A stretch of DNA of 62,813 nucleotides, from NCBI GenBank assembly GCA_023264735.1, contig JAHFVD010000025.1, positions 1 to 62,813 on the forward strand, read 5' to 3'. The notes under the pieces were generated by a model. That model ran no database searches. It was not told the origin of the DNA and saw only the letters and a list, made by a program, of their open reading frames with translations. The position numbers were made by a program, and so were the translations under genes. This stretch comes from Mycobacterium sp. GTDB taxonomy: Bacteria; Actinomycetota; Actinomycetes; Mycobacteriales; Mycobacteriaceae. Shown here one piece after another: positions 1 to 7,790 of the stretch; position 1 is the stretch's first letter, and each line of letters opens with the position of its first letter.

Positions 1-955
1 GCAGCAGTTCGGTCTTGTCCTCGGGGTAGTCCAGCGGCTGGGTGGTGAACTTGATGTGCTCTTTGACGTATTCGGACGGTTTGCGCTTGATGTCGGCCCA
101 CGATGTGCGCGCGGAGTAGATCGCGTCCATGCGCCACATCAGCGGCAGGATCCAGCTGAAGGCGTGCTCGACGAACACGATGCGCAGGGTGGGGTAGCGG
201 TCGAACACTCCGTCGAAGATCAGGCTCATCACCTGGTTGGCGGCCAGTAGCGAGTAGCTGACCATGAAATCGTGGTTGTAGCTGGGCAAGCCGACCGGCG
301 GGATCGGCAGATTCTCGTACTTGCCGCGGCCCAGATGGCAGCTGACCGTGATGTCGTGTTTGGTGGCGGCCGCCCAGATCGGGTCGTATTTCGGGTCGCC
401 CCACGACGGCCGGGGTTCGGCCTTGATCAGGATCTGTGACATGTAGGGGTGGCCGGCCCATTTCTCGATCTCGCGGGCCGCGCCGTCGGGGTCCTCGATG
501 GCCACCGAGATCGATCCGCGCCAGCGCTTGTGCCAGTTGTTGCGGCTGTCCAGCCAGTGCTCGTCGAGCCAGAGGTTGCTGGCGATGGCCGCGGCCTGTG
601 CCGCGTCGGCCAGCCGAGCGCCGGGAGCCAGCGGCTCCAGGATGGCGATATCGGCGCCTGCCTCCATGATCAGCTGGCGAAATGCCAGGTCAGGGTCGCT
701 GCCGGCGAACTCACCGTCGTCCGGGAAGGTATCGGTGCGCATCGCGAAGGCGTGCGCGTAGTCGGGGGCGTCGTAGTAGATCTGCTCCCCGATGGGGTGG
801 GAGAGGAAGTACTTCGTGCGCCAGGGCTCGGGTATGTAGTCGATCAGCACCCCGCGGCGAGGTACGGGGTGGACGTCGGAATCCACGCACCGCACGGCGA
901 TGTGTTCGGTCGGTGCCGACCGCTGCTCGATGTGCGTCAGGGTCATTCCGGTCAT
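1..955 (-). CDS. amidohydrolase family protein, C-terminus cut by window edge
   Basis: The reading frame is open from the start codon at 953-955 to the left edge, so at least 318 residues are visible and the C-terminus is missing. The protein looks like a metal-dependent TIM-barrel hydrolase or decarboxylase of the amidohydrolase-2 family. It has an early D-V-H-P segment, a central S-C-H-L-G region, and later a V-F-V-E-H-A-F-S-W-I-L-P stretch typical of the last strands of that fold. Substrate cannot be told. A second ATG at 944-946 is spaced better from a GAAGAAAAG ribosome-binding sequence and may be the true start. It is transcribed away from the GPP34-like gene. Confidence 0.8.
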   Translation of the reverse strand, partial: MTGMTLTHIEQRSAPTEHIAVRCVDSDVHPVPRRGVLIDYIPEPWRTKYFLSHPIGEQIYYDAPDYAHAFAMRTDTFPDDGEFAGSDPDLAFRQLIMEAGADIAILEPLAPGARLADAAQAAAIASNLWLDEHWLDSRNNWHKRWRGSISVAIEDPDGAAREIEKWAGHPYMSQILIKAEPRPSWGDPKYDPIWAAATKHDITVSCHLGRGKYENLPIPPVGLPSYNHDFMVSYSLLAANQVMSLIFDGVFDRYPTLRIVFVEHAFSWILPLMWRMDAIYSARTSWADIKRKPSEYVKEHIKFTTQPLDYPEDKTELL

Positions 956-1170
956 CTTTTCTTCGTCGTTGCCGTCATTGTCCCACCGGAGTGCACGTGG
1001 TTGGCGGAAAAAATGAAGTAGTGGCTTACGCATGTCGTTTCGCGGCACGTGCGGGACAGTTGTTTCAGGCGGTGCGTCAGTGCCGTTGCCCGGGTGCGGG
1101 ATGAATCTCAAACCTGTTCTGCGACAACATGATATGTGAGTCGAGGCACGAACGGGGAGCGAGGAGGGGC
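956..1170. other. divergent intergenic region
   Basis: This 215-base stretch separates the leftward amidohydrolase from the rightward GPP34-like gene and should hold both promoters. I see no convincing gene, strong hairpin or operator. An in-frame ATG at 1129 would extend the GPP34-like protein by 14 residues, but it has no ribosome-binding site. Confidence 0.5.
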
Positions 1171-1821
1171 ATGGAGCGCATCCGCGGTCTGTCATCCGAA
1201 GCCTCTCGTGTCCCGTCGACGCTTCATGGTCAGCTGTTCTTGCTCGCTTTCGACCCCGAACAGGGGCGATTCGACGAGCGCGACTCCGCGTTGTTCGGGC
1301 TGGCCTTGGGCGCGGCAATGCTGACCGAGCTCTACCTGACGGGTTATTTGGTGGAGCGCGACGGTCTCCCCGTCCCGGGCAAAGCGGCCAGCCCTGACGA
1401 TCAGGTGTTGCATTCCGCATTCGCCCAGGTCGGCGTCCACAATCGAGCGACGTGGGCAGAGCTGATCGCCGGACATCACGGTTCTGCCACGTCAACGGTG
1501 CGCGACCAGCTGACCACCGAGGGCTGGTTACGCAACGGCCGGCCTGCGGTGCTGGCGATACCCGCTGGTCTGGAACCCTATGACGCATGCCGGGTCGGCG
1601 CCCTGGCCGATGAGGTCGCTGGCGCCCTCCGGAACGCGATCACCGGAAAGCCGGCCGAGCCGTGGTTGCTTGCGTGCGGACTGCTGGCCGTCCTTGCTCA
1701 GCTGCCCGGCCTGGCCGGCTTCGTCGCCACTGTCAATCGGCATCGGCTGCAGGAACTGGTGCGCGACGCAATCGCGCCGGTGTCCGGGCTGGCCGAGGCG
1801 ATACAGAGTCGGTCGGCATGA
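1171..1821 (+). CDS. GPP34 (GOLPH3/VPS74-like) domain protein
   Basis: A 216-residue predominantly helical protein with the hallmarks of the GPP34 family. Near the N-terminus are L-F-L-L-A-F-D and a helix beginning G-L-A-L-G-A-A, followed by L-T-E-L-Y-L-T-G. In eukaryotes this family binds phosphoinositides and Golgi glycosyltransferases; the role of actinobacterial members is unsettled, and a peripheral membrane or lipid-linked role is only inference. ATG at 1171 is chosen because GAGGAGGGGC lies directly upstream; an ATG at 1129 has no such site. The stop overlaps the next small frame as ATGA (1818-1821). Confidence 0.8.
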   Translation: MERIRGLSSEASRVPSTLHGQLFLLAFDPEQGRFDERDSALFGLALGAAMLTELYLTGYLVERDGLPVPGKAASPDDQVLHSAFAQVGVHNRATWAELIAGHHGSATSTVRDQLTTEGWLRNGRPAVLAIPAGLEPYDACRVGALADEVAGALRNAITGKPAEPWLLACGLLAVLAQLPGLAGFVATVNRHRLQELVRDAIAPVSGLAEAIQSRSA

Positions 1822-1946
1822 CGCCCCGCGACCGCCGGCACCTGTGGTCAGTTCCTCCGCCCAGCGATTCCGACGAGGATCCCGAGCCAGGGAAACCCGA
1901 CGATCCTGAGCCGCCCAACGAGGAGCTCCACGTCTTGTTGTGGTGA
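1818..1946 (+). CDS. small acidic proline-rich protein (42 aa), hypothetical
   Basis: A 42-residue frame starts inside the stop of the GPP34-like gene (ATGA overlap), a configuration typical of translational coupling here. Its centre is rich in D, E and P (S-D-S-D-E-D-P-E-P) and it ends H-V-L-L-W. No family recognised. Its stop lies 21 bases before the CsoR-like operator of the metal ATPase. The coupling and the biased composition favour a real gene, but the length is too short for certainty. Confidence 0.45.
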   Translation: MTPRDRRHLWSVPPPSDSDEDPEPGKPDDPEPPNEELHVLLW

Positions 1947-1967
1947 GCAGGTGGGGCACTGGACAAC

Positions 1968-1984
1968 ATACCCCCTAGGGGTAT
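1968..1984. promoter_or_regulatory. CsoR-like copper operator
   Basis: ATACCCC, a 3-base spacer, then GGGGTAT form a 7-base inverted repeat ending 9 bases before the start codon of the P1B ATPase. This closely resembles G/C-rich operators of CsoR-family repressors, which release DNA when Cu(I) binds. The site should overlap the promoter or early transcript of the ATPase gene. No csoR gene is visible nearby, so a distant regulator is implied. Confidence 0.7.
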
Positions 1985-1993
1985 CATCAAGGC

Positions 1994-4105
1994 ATGACGA
2001 CGACCGACCTTCAGTTGAGTGGCATGAGCTGCGCGTCCTGCGCGGCGAAAATCGAGCGCAGCCTCAACGGCCTGGACGGTGTGCGCGCCACCGTGAACTT
2101 CGCCGTCGAGAGTGCGCGCGTCGAACACGGGCCGCAGGTCTCCGAGCACGATCTGATCAAGGCGGTGGAATCCACGGGCTACCACGCTTCGGTGGTCGAC
2201 CACTCCGGTCACGGCCAGGACCACACGAACCACGACGTCCCGACCGAGCAGTTGCGTCCCCGGCTCATCGGCTCGGCGGTGCTGGCGGTGCCGGTGCTGG
2301 CCCTGTCCATGGTGATGCCGTGGCAGTTCCCCGGCTGGCTGTGGCTGGTGCTGGCACTGGCGACGCCGATCGTCTTCTGGGGCGGCTACCCGTTCCACAA
2401 GGCCGCGCTGAACAGCGCGCGGCACGGGTCGTCGACCATGGACACCCTGGTGTCCATCGGCACATTGGCCGCGTACTTCTGGTCGCTGTACGCGGTGCTG
2501 ACCGGGGCCGCCGAACACGGTCACGGCCACGTCTACTTCGAGGTCGCGGCGGCGGTGACGGTGTTCCTGCTGGCCGGCCGGTATGCCGAGGCCAAAGCCA
2601 AGCGGTCGGCGGGCGCTGCGCTACGCGCGCTGCTGTCACTGGGCGCCAAGGATGCCACGGTGGTGCGCGACGACACCGAGGTGCGAATCCCGGTGGGCGA
2701 GTTGCGGGTTGGCGACGTGGTCGTGGTGCGCCCCGGTGAGCGGGTAGCCACCGACGGTGTCGTGGTGGACGGCGCCTCGGCGCTGGACACCTCGGCGATG
2801 ACGGGTGAATCGGTGCCGTCCGACGTGGGAGTCGGCGCCGAGGTGCTCGGCGGTGCGGTGAACACCTACGGTCGAATCCTGGTGCGCGCCAGCCGTGTTG
2901 GCGCCGATACTCAGCTATCCAGGATGGCCAGGATGGTCGCCGACGCGCAGGGCGGGAAGGCCTCGATCCAGCGATTGGCCGATCGGGTATCGGGCGTCTT
3001 CGTTCCGGTGGTGCTGGCGATCGCGGTGATCACCTTGGTTGCCTGGCTGCTGGCCGGCGGACCGGTCACGTCGGCGTTCACCGCCGCGGTGGCGGTTCTG
3101 ATCATCGCCTGCCCGTGTGCGCTGGGTCTGGCGACGCCGACCGCGATCCTGGTCGGTACCGGTCGTGGCGCCCAGCTTGGCGTGGTCATCAAGGAGCCTC
3201 AGGTGCTCGAGACCGTCACCGGCATCGACGCCGTCGTCCTGGACAAGACCGGCACCGTCACCACCGGCACCATGGCGGTCGCGGCCGTCGAGACCGAGCC
3301 CGGCGCCGACGCGGACACCGTGCTGGCGCTCGCCGCCGCCGTCGAGTCCGCATCCGAGCATCCGGTGGCCGCCGCGATCGTGGCCGCCGCCCGTGAGCGG
3401 GGCCTGCGGGTGGTCGCCGTGACTGACTTCGCCAACGATCCCGGGACCGGTGTCAGCGGCGTCGTCGACGGGGTCACCGTTCGGGTGGCCCGCGCTTCGG
3501 ACGACGACGGACGCACCAGCGTGGCCGTCATCGCCGGCGGCGCCCAGTGCGGGGTGATCCGGCTGGTCGACGCGGTGAAGCCGACCAGTGCCGAGGCGAT
3601 CGCCGAACTGAAGCGGATGAGCATCACCCCGATGCTGCTGACCGGCGATAACCCGGCGGTTGCCGCGCGGGTGGCCGCCGAGGTGGGCATCGACGCCGAG
3701 AACGTGATTGCGGGTGTGCTGCCGTCGGAGAAGGCCGAGGCGATCAAGAGACTGCAGGCCGACGGCCACAAGGTCGCCATGGTCGGCGACGGGGTCAACG
3801 ACTCGGTGGCGCTGGCCACCGCCGACGTCGGCATGGCGATGGGTACCGGCACCGACGCGGCGATCGAGGCGGGTGATATCACGCTGGTCCGCGGCGACCT
3901 GCGGACGGTCCCGACTGCGCTGCGGCTGTCGTCGCGCACACTGCGGATCATCAAGCAAAACCTGTTCTGGGCGTTCGGCTACAACGTGGCGGCGATCCCG
4001 CTGGCCGCGCTGGGCCTGCTGAACCCGATGATCGCCGGTGCCGCGATGGCGTTCTCCTCGGTGTTGGTGGTGACCAACAGCCTGCGCCTCAAGCGCTTTT
4101 CCTAA
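1994..4105 (+). CDS. copper-transporting P1B-type ATPase
   Basis: A 703-residue heavy-metal ATPase, predicted to export Cu(I) across the cytoplasmic membrane. It begins with a heavy-metal-associated domain with G-M-S-C-A-S-C at residues 10-16. The actuator loop carries T-G-E-S (270-273), the metal-binding membrane helix carries C-P-C (373-375), and the phosphorylation motif D-K-T-G-T starts at D417. S-E-H-P and G-D-G-V-N-D follow in the nucleotide-binding and hinge regions. Length fits the family. C-P-C plus an N-terminal C-x-x-C points to monovalent copper, as in CtpV-like pumps. The operator at 1968-1984 supports copper control. A weak AAGG precedes the ATG. Confidence 0.92.
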   Translation: MTTTDLQLSGMSCASCAAKIERSLNGLDGVRATVNFAVESARVEHGPQVSEHDLIKAVESTGYHASVVDHSGHGQDHTNHDVPTEQLRPRLIGSAVLAVPVLALSMVMPWQFPGWLWLVLALATPIVFWGGYPFHKAALNSARHGSSTMDTLVSIGTLAAYFWSLYAVLTGAAEHGHGHVYFEVAAAVTVFLLAGRYAEAKAKRSAGAALRALLSLGAKDATVVRDDTEVRIPVGELRVGDVVVVRPGERVATDGVVVDGASALDTSAMTGESVPSDVGVGAEVLGGAVNTYGRILVRASRVGADTQLSRMARMVADAQGGKASIQRLADRVSGVFVPVVLAIAVITLVAWLLAGGPVTSAFTAAVAVLIIACPCALGLATPTAILVGTGRGAQLGVVIKEPQVLETVTGIDAVVLDKTGTVTTGTMAVAAVETEPGADADTVLALAAAVESASEHPVAAAIVAAARERGLRVVAVTDFANDPGTGVSGVVDGVTVRVARASDDDGRTSVAVIAGGAQCGVIRLVDAVKPTSAEAIAELKRMSITPMLLTGDNPAVAARVAAEVGIDAENVIAGVLPSEKAEAIKRLQADGHKVAMVGDGVNDSVALATADVGMAMGTGTDAAIEAGDITLVRGDLRTVPTALRLSSRTLRIIKQNLFWAFGYNVAAIPLAALGLLNPMIAGAAMAFSSVLVVTNSLRLKRFS

Positions 4106-4160
4106 CCACGCCGCTTCACCCTTCGCTGTTTCGCCGAAACCGACGATTGGCCGAGAAAGT

Positions 4161-4192
4161 GCGAGTAGATCGCAGCATTTCGTCGATCTCGG
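4161..4192 (+). repeat. dispersed mycobacterial-type repeat, copy 1 of 2
   Basis: This segment, GCGAG-TA-GAT-CGCAGC-AT-TT-CGTCGAT-C-TCGG, aligns closely with 30664-30694, GCGAG-ATT-CGCAGC-C-AT-GA-CGTCGAT-T-TCGG. Both copies are intergenic. Their function is unknown. Confidence 0.45.
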
Positions 4193-4255
4193 CGCGGGGT
4201 GACGCTCGTCACGAACCCGTTGGTACAAAGTGCGAAATCTGTAACACTGTTGCAC

Positions 4256-5119
4256 ATGACGGATCTTGCCGAGCCCCAGTCCGCCACCGACGCCCTGCCG
4301 CTGGGCCCGCAGTCCCTGGTGTGGCGCTACTTCGGTGACAACCGGATGTTCCTCATCGGACCGCGACCGGCCGTGCTGCAGAACATGCTCGCCGAGTTGG
4401 GCCAGGGCGTGCTCGACCATTCGGTGTTCTTCGCCGACACCGCGGCCCGGGTCAAGCGCTCGCTGCCGCCGATCTTCATGACCGTCTACGGCAGCGAGGG
4501 CGACAACGCCGGCACCAGCGTCCGCGACTTCCACCACAACATCAAGGGCGATATGCCCGACGGCAGCCGCTACCACGCGCTGGATCCCGAGACCTACTTC
4601 TGGGCGCACGCGACCTTCTTCGACCAGGTCCTGTACTTCGCTGACACCTTCGTCAAGCGGCTCTCCCGCGAAGAGAAGGAGCAGATGTACCTGGAATCCA
4701 AGACCTGGTACCGGCGCTACGGCGTCACCGATCGCCCGATGCCCGCCGACTACGCGGAGTTCGAGCGCTACTGGGACCGCATGATCGACCAGGTGCTGGT
4801 CGCCCACTCCACCGCCAAGTACGGCGTCGGCTACGTCACCAAGGGATTCCCGCGACCCAAGGGCGTGAACCCGCTCGTGTGGCGGCTGGTGTCGCCTGTG
4901 TTCAACCCCGTCGCGGCGTTCCTGACCACCGGCGGCATGCCGCCGCGCACCCGCGACTTGCTCGGCCTGCCCTGGAGTGAGCGCAAGGAACGCAACTATC
5001 AGCGCTTCGCCGCGTTGTGGCGCTCGCGTCCGGTCAACTGGCTGTGGGATCATCTACCGATGAACGTCCGCTACAACCGCTACGCCACAGCGGGTTTCGC
5101 GCGGGCAGGGCATGCCTGA
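4256..5119 (+). CDS. MpaB-like oxygenase family protein (DUF2236)
   Basis: A 287-residue protein resembling the DUF2236 / MpaB / latex-clearing family of haem-dependent oxygenases. Visible landmarks are W-R-Y-F-G-D and G-P-R-P-A-V-L-Q near the N-terminus, F-H-H-N-I-K-G and [11 protein letters not shown] in the middle, and Y-Y-R-R-Y-G-type residues after them. Conserved histidines of these segments are the likely haem ligands. The substrate is unknown; related proteins act on isoprenoid or fatty chains. ATG 4256 is preferred over an upstream 4199 start, which would add a poor N-terminus. It overlaps the following TetR gene by 8 bases, so the two are probably co-transcribed. Confidence 0.8.
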   Translation: MTDLAEPQSATDALPLGPQSLVWRYFGDNRMFLIGPRPAVLQNMLAELGQGVLDHSVFFADTAARVKRSLPPIFMTVYGSEGDNAGTSVRDFHHNIKGDMPDGSRYHALDPETYFWAHATFFDQVLYFADTFVKRLSREEKEQMYLESKTWYRRYGVTDRPMPADYAEFERYWDRMIDQVLVAHSTAKYGVGYVTKGFPRPKGVNPLVWRLVSPVFNPVAAFLTTGGMPPRTRDLLGLPWSERKERNYQRFAALWRSRPVNWLWDHLPMNVRYNRYATAGFARAGHA

Positions 5120-5699
5120 CCCGTCCACCGAAGCGATCCTCGACGCCGCGCTCGTCGAGTTCGATCAGCATGGCATCCGCCGGGTGGCCCTTGATGACGT
5201 CGCCCGTCGCGCCGGGGTGAGCCGGACGACGATCTACCGTCGCTTCGCCAACAAGGACGACCTGGTGTCCGCCGTGGTGGACAGGGAGAACGCCCAGCTC
5301 TTCGCCGATATCGCCGAAGAGCTCAAAACCAAACGGCCGCAGTCGAATTACTATGTTGAAGCGTTCACGCAGGCGATCCTGCGCAGCCGCAAGCACCGGG
5401 TGCTCAACCGGATGGTCCACGACGAGCCCGCGCTGACGCTGGAGTTGGCGCGCCGGCACTACGCGGCTGCGGTGCACCGCATCGAAGCCGCATTGCAGGT
5501 GATCTTCCCGCCCGGCTTCGCCGAGCGGATCGGGCCCCAGGCCGTGCATGAGCTGGCCGACAGTATCTGGCGCTACGCGATGATGGTGACCCTGCTGCCT
5601 AGCCCCGAACCGATCGAAACTACTGACGAAATAAGGGCTTTCGCCACCAAGCACTTCCTGCCCAGCCTGCCAGAAGCATTGCGGGCAGTGCCGGTCTAG
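5112..5699 (+). CDS. TetR-family transcriptional regulator
   Basis: A 195-residue regulator with an N-terminal helix-turn-helix: I-L-D-A-A-L, then [21 protein letters not shown] and K-D-D-L at about residues 8-55. The remaining all-helical part is the ligand-binding and dimerisation domain. It begins inside the end of the MpaB-like oxygenase gene, so it probably controls that gene and itself in answer to a hydrophobic ligand. It converges with the small secreted protein; the stops overlap by 4 bases. Confidence 0.88.
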   Translation: MPDPSTEAILDAALVEFDQHGIRRVALDDVARRAGVSRTTIYRRFANKDDLVSAVVDRENAQLFADIAEELKTKRPQSNYYVEAFTQAILRSRKHRVLNRMVHDEPALTLELARRHYAAAVHRIEAALQVIFPPGFAERIGPQAVHELADSIWRYAMMVTLLPSPEPIETTDEIRAFATKHFLPSLPEALRAVPV

Positions 5700-5920
5700 T
5701 CGTTGCTGGTGCAGTCCAGATCCACGTAGGCGGTGGGCATTGACTGGTGCACATCGGTGACGGTGCATTGCGACAGCCCGCCGGTCGGCTGGCCGTTGAG
5801 CTGCACTTGGTAGCCCTGGCTCTGCAATTGGCTGATGATGTCGGGGGCGGAGCCGGTTCCCGACGACGACACGATGTGGGCGACGCTGATGAGTGCTGCT
5901 CCAATTAGGTTGCTGTACAT
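5696..5920 (-). CDS. small secreted mycobacterial protein
   Basis: A 74-residue protein with a hydrophobic N-terminus that may be a short signal peptide. The mature part reads as a conserved motif: [13 protein letters not shown], then [10 protein letters not shown] and Y-V-D-L-D-C. This matches a multicopy family of roughly 70-110 residue exported mycobacterial proteins of unknown function, whose two cysteines probably form a disulphide. The start is the only ATG in frame; AAAGGT lies almost directly before it. Confidence 0.7.
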   Translation of the reverse strand: MYSNLIGAALISVAHIVSSSGTGSAPDIISQLQSQGYQVQLNGQPTGGLSQCTVTDVHQSMPTAYVDLDCTSND

Positions 5921-5948
5921 ACCTTTAGATATGCGAGCAGGTTACAGC

Positions 5949-6662
5949 TCACGTCGACTGAGTAGACGGGGCCAACACTTCCACCACACCGTTGCGCTCC
6001 CGAACCTCGAAGTGCGGCAATGGCTTCGGTGCGATCGGCAGGGCGTGAGTGACGACCATTCCGGCCGGGGAGAACGACGTCGAATGGCACGGGCAGCGCA
6101 GTTGGTCGATGTTCTGGTCGAACCACAGCTTGCAGCCCTGGTGCGTGCATACGCCGGAGACCGCTTCCACCTGGCCGTTGACCCGGCGGACGAACCCGTT
6201 GACCGAACCCAGGTCGAACGCGTGCATCGTGCCCTCGGACACTTCTGAGCTGGCTGCTACGGCGTGCCAGGACCCGTCGGTCGGCACCATGTCGGCGTCG
6301 GCCACCTGTGGCTCGTTGGCGGTCGGGCGAAGCACCAGTCGGTCGACGGATACCGCCGCCACCGCTGCCGTCGCGGCCGCGGTGGTACCGACGATCACCT
6401 GTCGACGGGTGGTCGACAGCCCGGTCTTGGCCGGGGGCGCGACATCGTCGACTGCTCCAGGCTCTGACGACATTTCGGCGGCCAACCGTGCCTTGAGCCC
6501 GGACACGAACTCCGGGCGGGGCTCGGCCGCATCGTCGCGCGCGGCAGTCAGATCGATCGCGGTGCGCAGCTGCGCGGCTTCGAAGTCGTCAGGATGGAAA
6601 CCCTTGGGTTGACGCCCGGCCAGCAGGTCGTCGATGTAGCGACGGAGCTCACGGCGGGTCAT
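5949..6662 (-). CDS. membrane-anchored Rieske [2Fe-2S] protein, putative redox-sensing partner of the sigma factor
   Basis: A 237-residue protein in three parts. Residues 1-82 are polar and probably cytoplasmic. Residues 83-108 hold a twin-arginine segment (T-T-R-R-Q-V-I-V-G) followed by an Ala/Val hydrophobic stretch, a signal anchor possibly used by the Tat system. Residues 125-230 are a Rieske domain with C172-T-H174-x-x-C177 and C190-P-C192-H193, giving both cluster ligand pairs and the disulphide pair. The start overlaps the sigma-factor stop as ATGA. Gene position and the cytosolic-TM-external layout are those of an anti-sigma factor, but no zinc-binding H-x3-C-x2-C motif is seen. The anti-sigma role is inference; a plain electron carrier is the alternative. 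Confidence 0.82.
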   Translation of the reverse strand: MTRRELRRYIDDLLAGRQPKGFHPDDFEAAQLRTAIDLTAARDDAAEPRPEFVSGLKARLAAEMSSEPGAVDDVAPPAKTGLSTTRRQVIVGTTAAATAAVAAVSVDRLVLRPTANEPQVADADMVPTDGSWHAVAASSEVSEGTMHAFDLGSVNGFVRRVNGQVEAVSGVCTHQGCKLWFDQNIDQLRCPCHSTSFSPAGMVVTHALPIAPKPLPHFEVRERNGVVEVLAPSTQST

Positions 6663-7204
6663 GGGAGTGCCCCCTCGCTGATCTGCGCGGCCAGCCGCAG
6701 CGCCCGGTGCTGCAGCACTTTCGCGTTTGCGACGCTGACGCCGAGCGTACTGGCCGCTTCCCGCACCGAACAGCCTTGCAGGAAGCGCAGTTCCAGCACC
6801 CGTCGGTAGTTGTCCGGAAGCGCGTTCAGCAGGGTGGCGACGCGTTGCGGTGCGGTGCTCGGCGCCGCCGGGCCGAAAACCGTGGCGGCCAAGGGCAGGT
6901 CCTCGATGGTGGTGATCTCGGTGCCCAGGGTGGCCCGCCAGTGTGCGGCCAGCACCGTGCGCGCCGTGGCCCGCAGGTAGGCGCGTACTTCGGCGATGCT
7001 CGCCGTCAGGCGTAGCGGGCGCATCGCGGCCAGGAAGACCTCCGAGGTCAGGTCCTCGGCGTCGACGCGATTGCCGACCCGGCCAAGGATCATCCGGTAC
7101 ACCCAGGTCACGTTGTCGTCGTAGACGGCTTCCCAATCCGGATAGCGCGCGCCCGCGACCAGACGCAGGTCTGGTCTCGGGCGCCGATCGTCCTCCGCCG
7201 CCAT
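6659..7204 (-). CDS. ECF-type RNA polymerase sigma factor
   Basis: A 181-residue sigma-70 family protein. Region 2 covers about residues 20-70 (Y-P-D-W-E-A-V-Y through D-A-E-D-L-T-S-E-V-F). Region 4 covers about 125-175 (L-P-D-N-Y-R-R-V-L-E-L-R-F then G-C-S-V-R-E-A-A and a recognition helix). Nothing resembling regions 1 or 3 lies between. ATG 7202-7204 has GGAAGG six bases upstream. Two earlier in-frame ATGs at 7220-7225 would fall inside the predicted -10 element, which argues against them. It is coupled to the Rieske gene and probably drives its own promoter and that of the divergent cupredoxin operon. Confidence 0.9.
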   Translation of the reverse strand: MAAEDDRRPRPDLRLVAGARYPDWEAVYDDNVTWVYRMILGRVGNRVDAEDLTSEVFLAAMRPLRLTASIAEVRAYLRATARTVLAAHWRATLGTEITTIEDLPLAATVFGPAAPSTAPQRVATLLNALPDNYRRVLELRFLQGCSVREAASTLGVSVANAKVLQHRALRLAAQISEGALP

Positions 7205-7221
7205 CGTTTGCCTTCCGCTCA

Positions 7222-7250
7222 TCATCCAGAGATAGGCGGCGGGGTTACAC
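7222..7250 (-). promoter_or_regulatory. predicted ECF promoter of the sigma-Rieske operon
   Basis: On the minus strand GTGTAACC (7250-7243) is followed after 16 bases by GATGA, with C-CTA-TCTCT between. The same pattern is repeated on the plus strand at 7259-7287. GTAACC is a plausible ECF -35 element. Transcription would begin about 10 bases before ATG 7204, leaving room for its GGAAGG site. This suggests autoregulation. Confidence 0.6.
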
Positions 7251-7258
7251 AGCCGTCG

Positions 7259-7290
7259 GTGTAACCGTCGCCCTACCTCTTGATGAGACG
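7259..7290 (+). promoter_or_regulatory. predicted ECF promoter of the cupredoxin operon
   Basis: GTGTAACC at 7259-7266 is followed after 15 bases by GATGA, with CCCTACCTCTT between. It mirrors the promoter-like element at 7222-7250. The two GTGTAACC copies form a perfect 8-base inverted repeat (7243-7250 and 7259-7266) with an 8-base spacer. The predicted leader is about 40 bases. Confidence 0.6.
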
Positions 7291-7331
7291 GTCCGCGCCG
7301 CGGACATGGTTCAGCCGAGGAGGCAGACTTC

Positions 7332-7790
7332 ATGCACCACACCCGCACCGCGCTCGCATGCGTCGCGGTCGCTGTTGGCCTCGCCGCGTGCTCCGCGCCG
7401 GCGAAGGCTCCCGCACCGACGGTCGACTTCGGTCCCAACGGCGGCACCTCGGTCGGCATGCCAGGGATGTCGTCGGCCATGCCCGGCATGGGGCCGATGC
7501 CGTCGGCCACCACCTCGAGCGCCCCGACCCCGCCGGTGGCCGGGGCGGCCGTGGACATCACCAACTTCGCGTTCGCCCCGGCCAACCTCAGCGTGAAGGT
7601 CGGCGAGACCGTGACGTGGACCAACAAGGACGAGGAACCCCACACCGTCGTCGCCAACGACGGGTCGTTTCATTCGCCGGGGTTGGACGCCAACGGCACG
7701 TACAGCTTCACGTTCAGCACCCCGGGCAGCTTCGACTACATCTGCAGCATCCACCCGTTCATGCGCGGCACCGTGGTGGTGACCCGATGA
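7332..7790 (+). CDS. cupredoxin lipoprotein (plastocyanin/azurin-like)
   Basis: A 152-residue exported blue-copper protein. The N-terminus is a lipoprotein signal ending L-A-A-C20. A linker at about 43-56 is rich in methionine and proline (G-M-P-G-M repeats) and could bind Cu(I). The cupredoxin domain covers residues 72-152 with type 1 copper ligands H104, C138, H141 and M144 (E-E-P-H-T-V and C-S-I-H-P-F-M). It would act as an electron carrier or copper store outside the membrane. GAGGAGG lies 10 bases before the ATG. The stop overlaps the phosphoesterase start as ATGA. Confidence 0.9.
   Translation: MHHTRTALACVAVAVGLAACSAPAKAPAPTVDFGPNGGTSVGMPGMSSAMPGMGPMPSATTSSAPTPPVAGAAVDITNFAFAPANLSVKVGETVTWTNKDEEPHTVVANDGSFHSPGLDANGTYSFTFSTPGSFDYICSIHPFMRGTVVVTR

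Noticed and set aside
2915..5053. 712-codon minus-strand frame opposite the copper ATPase and MpaB-like gene
   Set aside because: It is a high-GC shadow: arginine, glycine and histidine rich, no domain, and it runs across two convincing plus-strand genes. Similar shadows at 9971-11506, 48244-49476 and 13990-15033 were rejected for the same reason.
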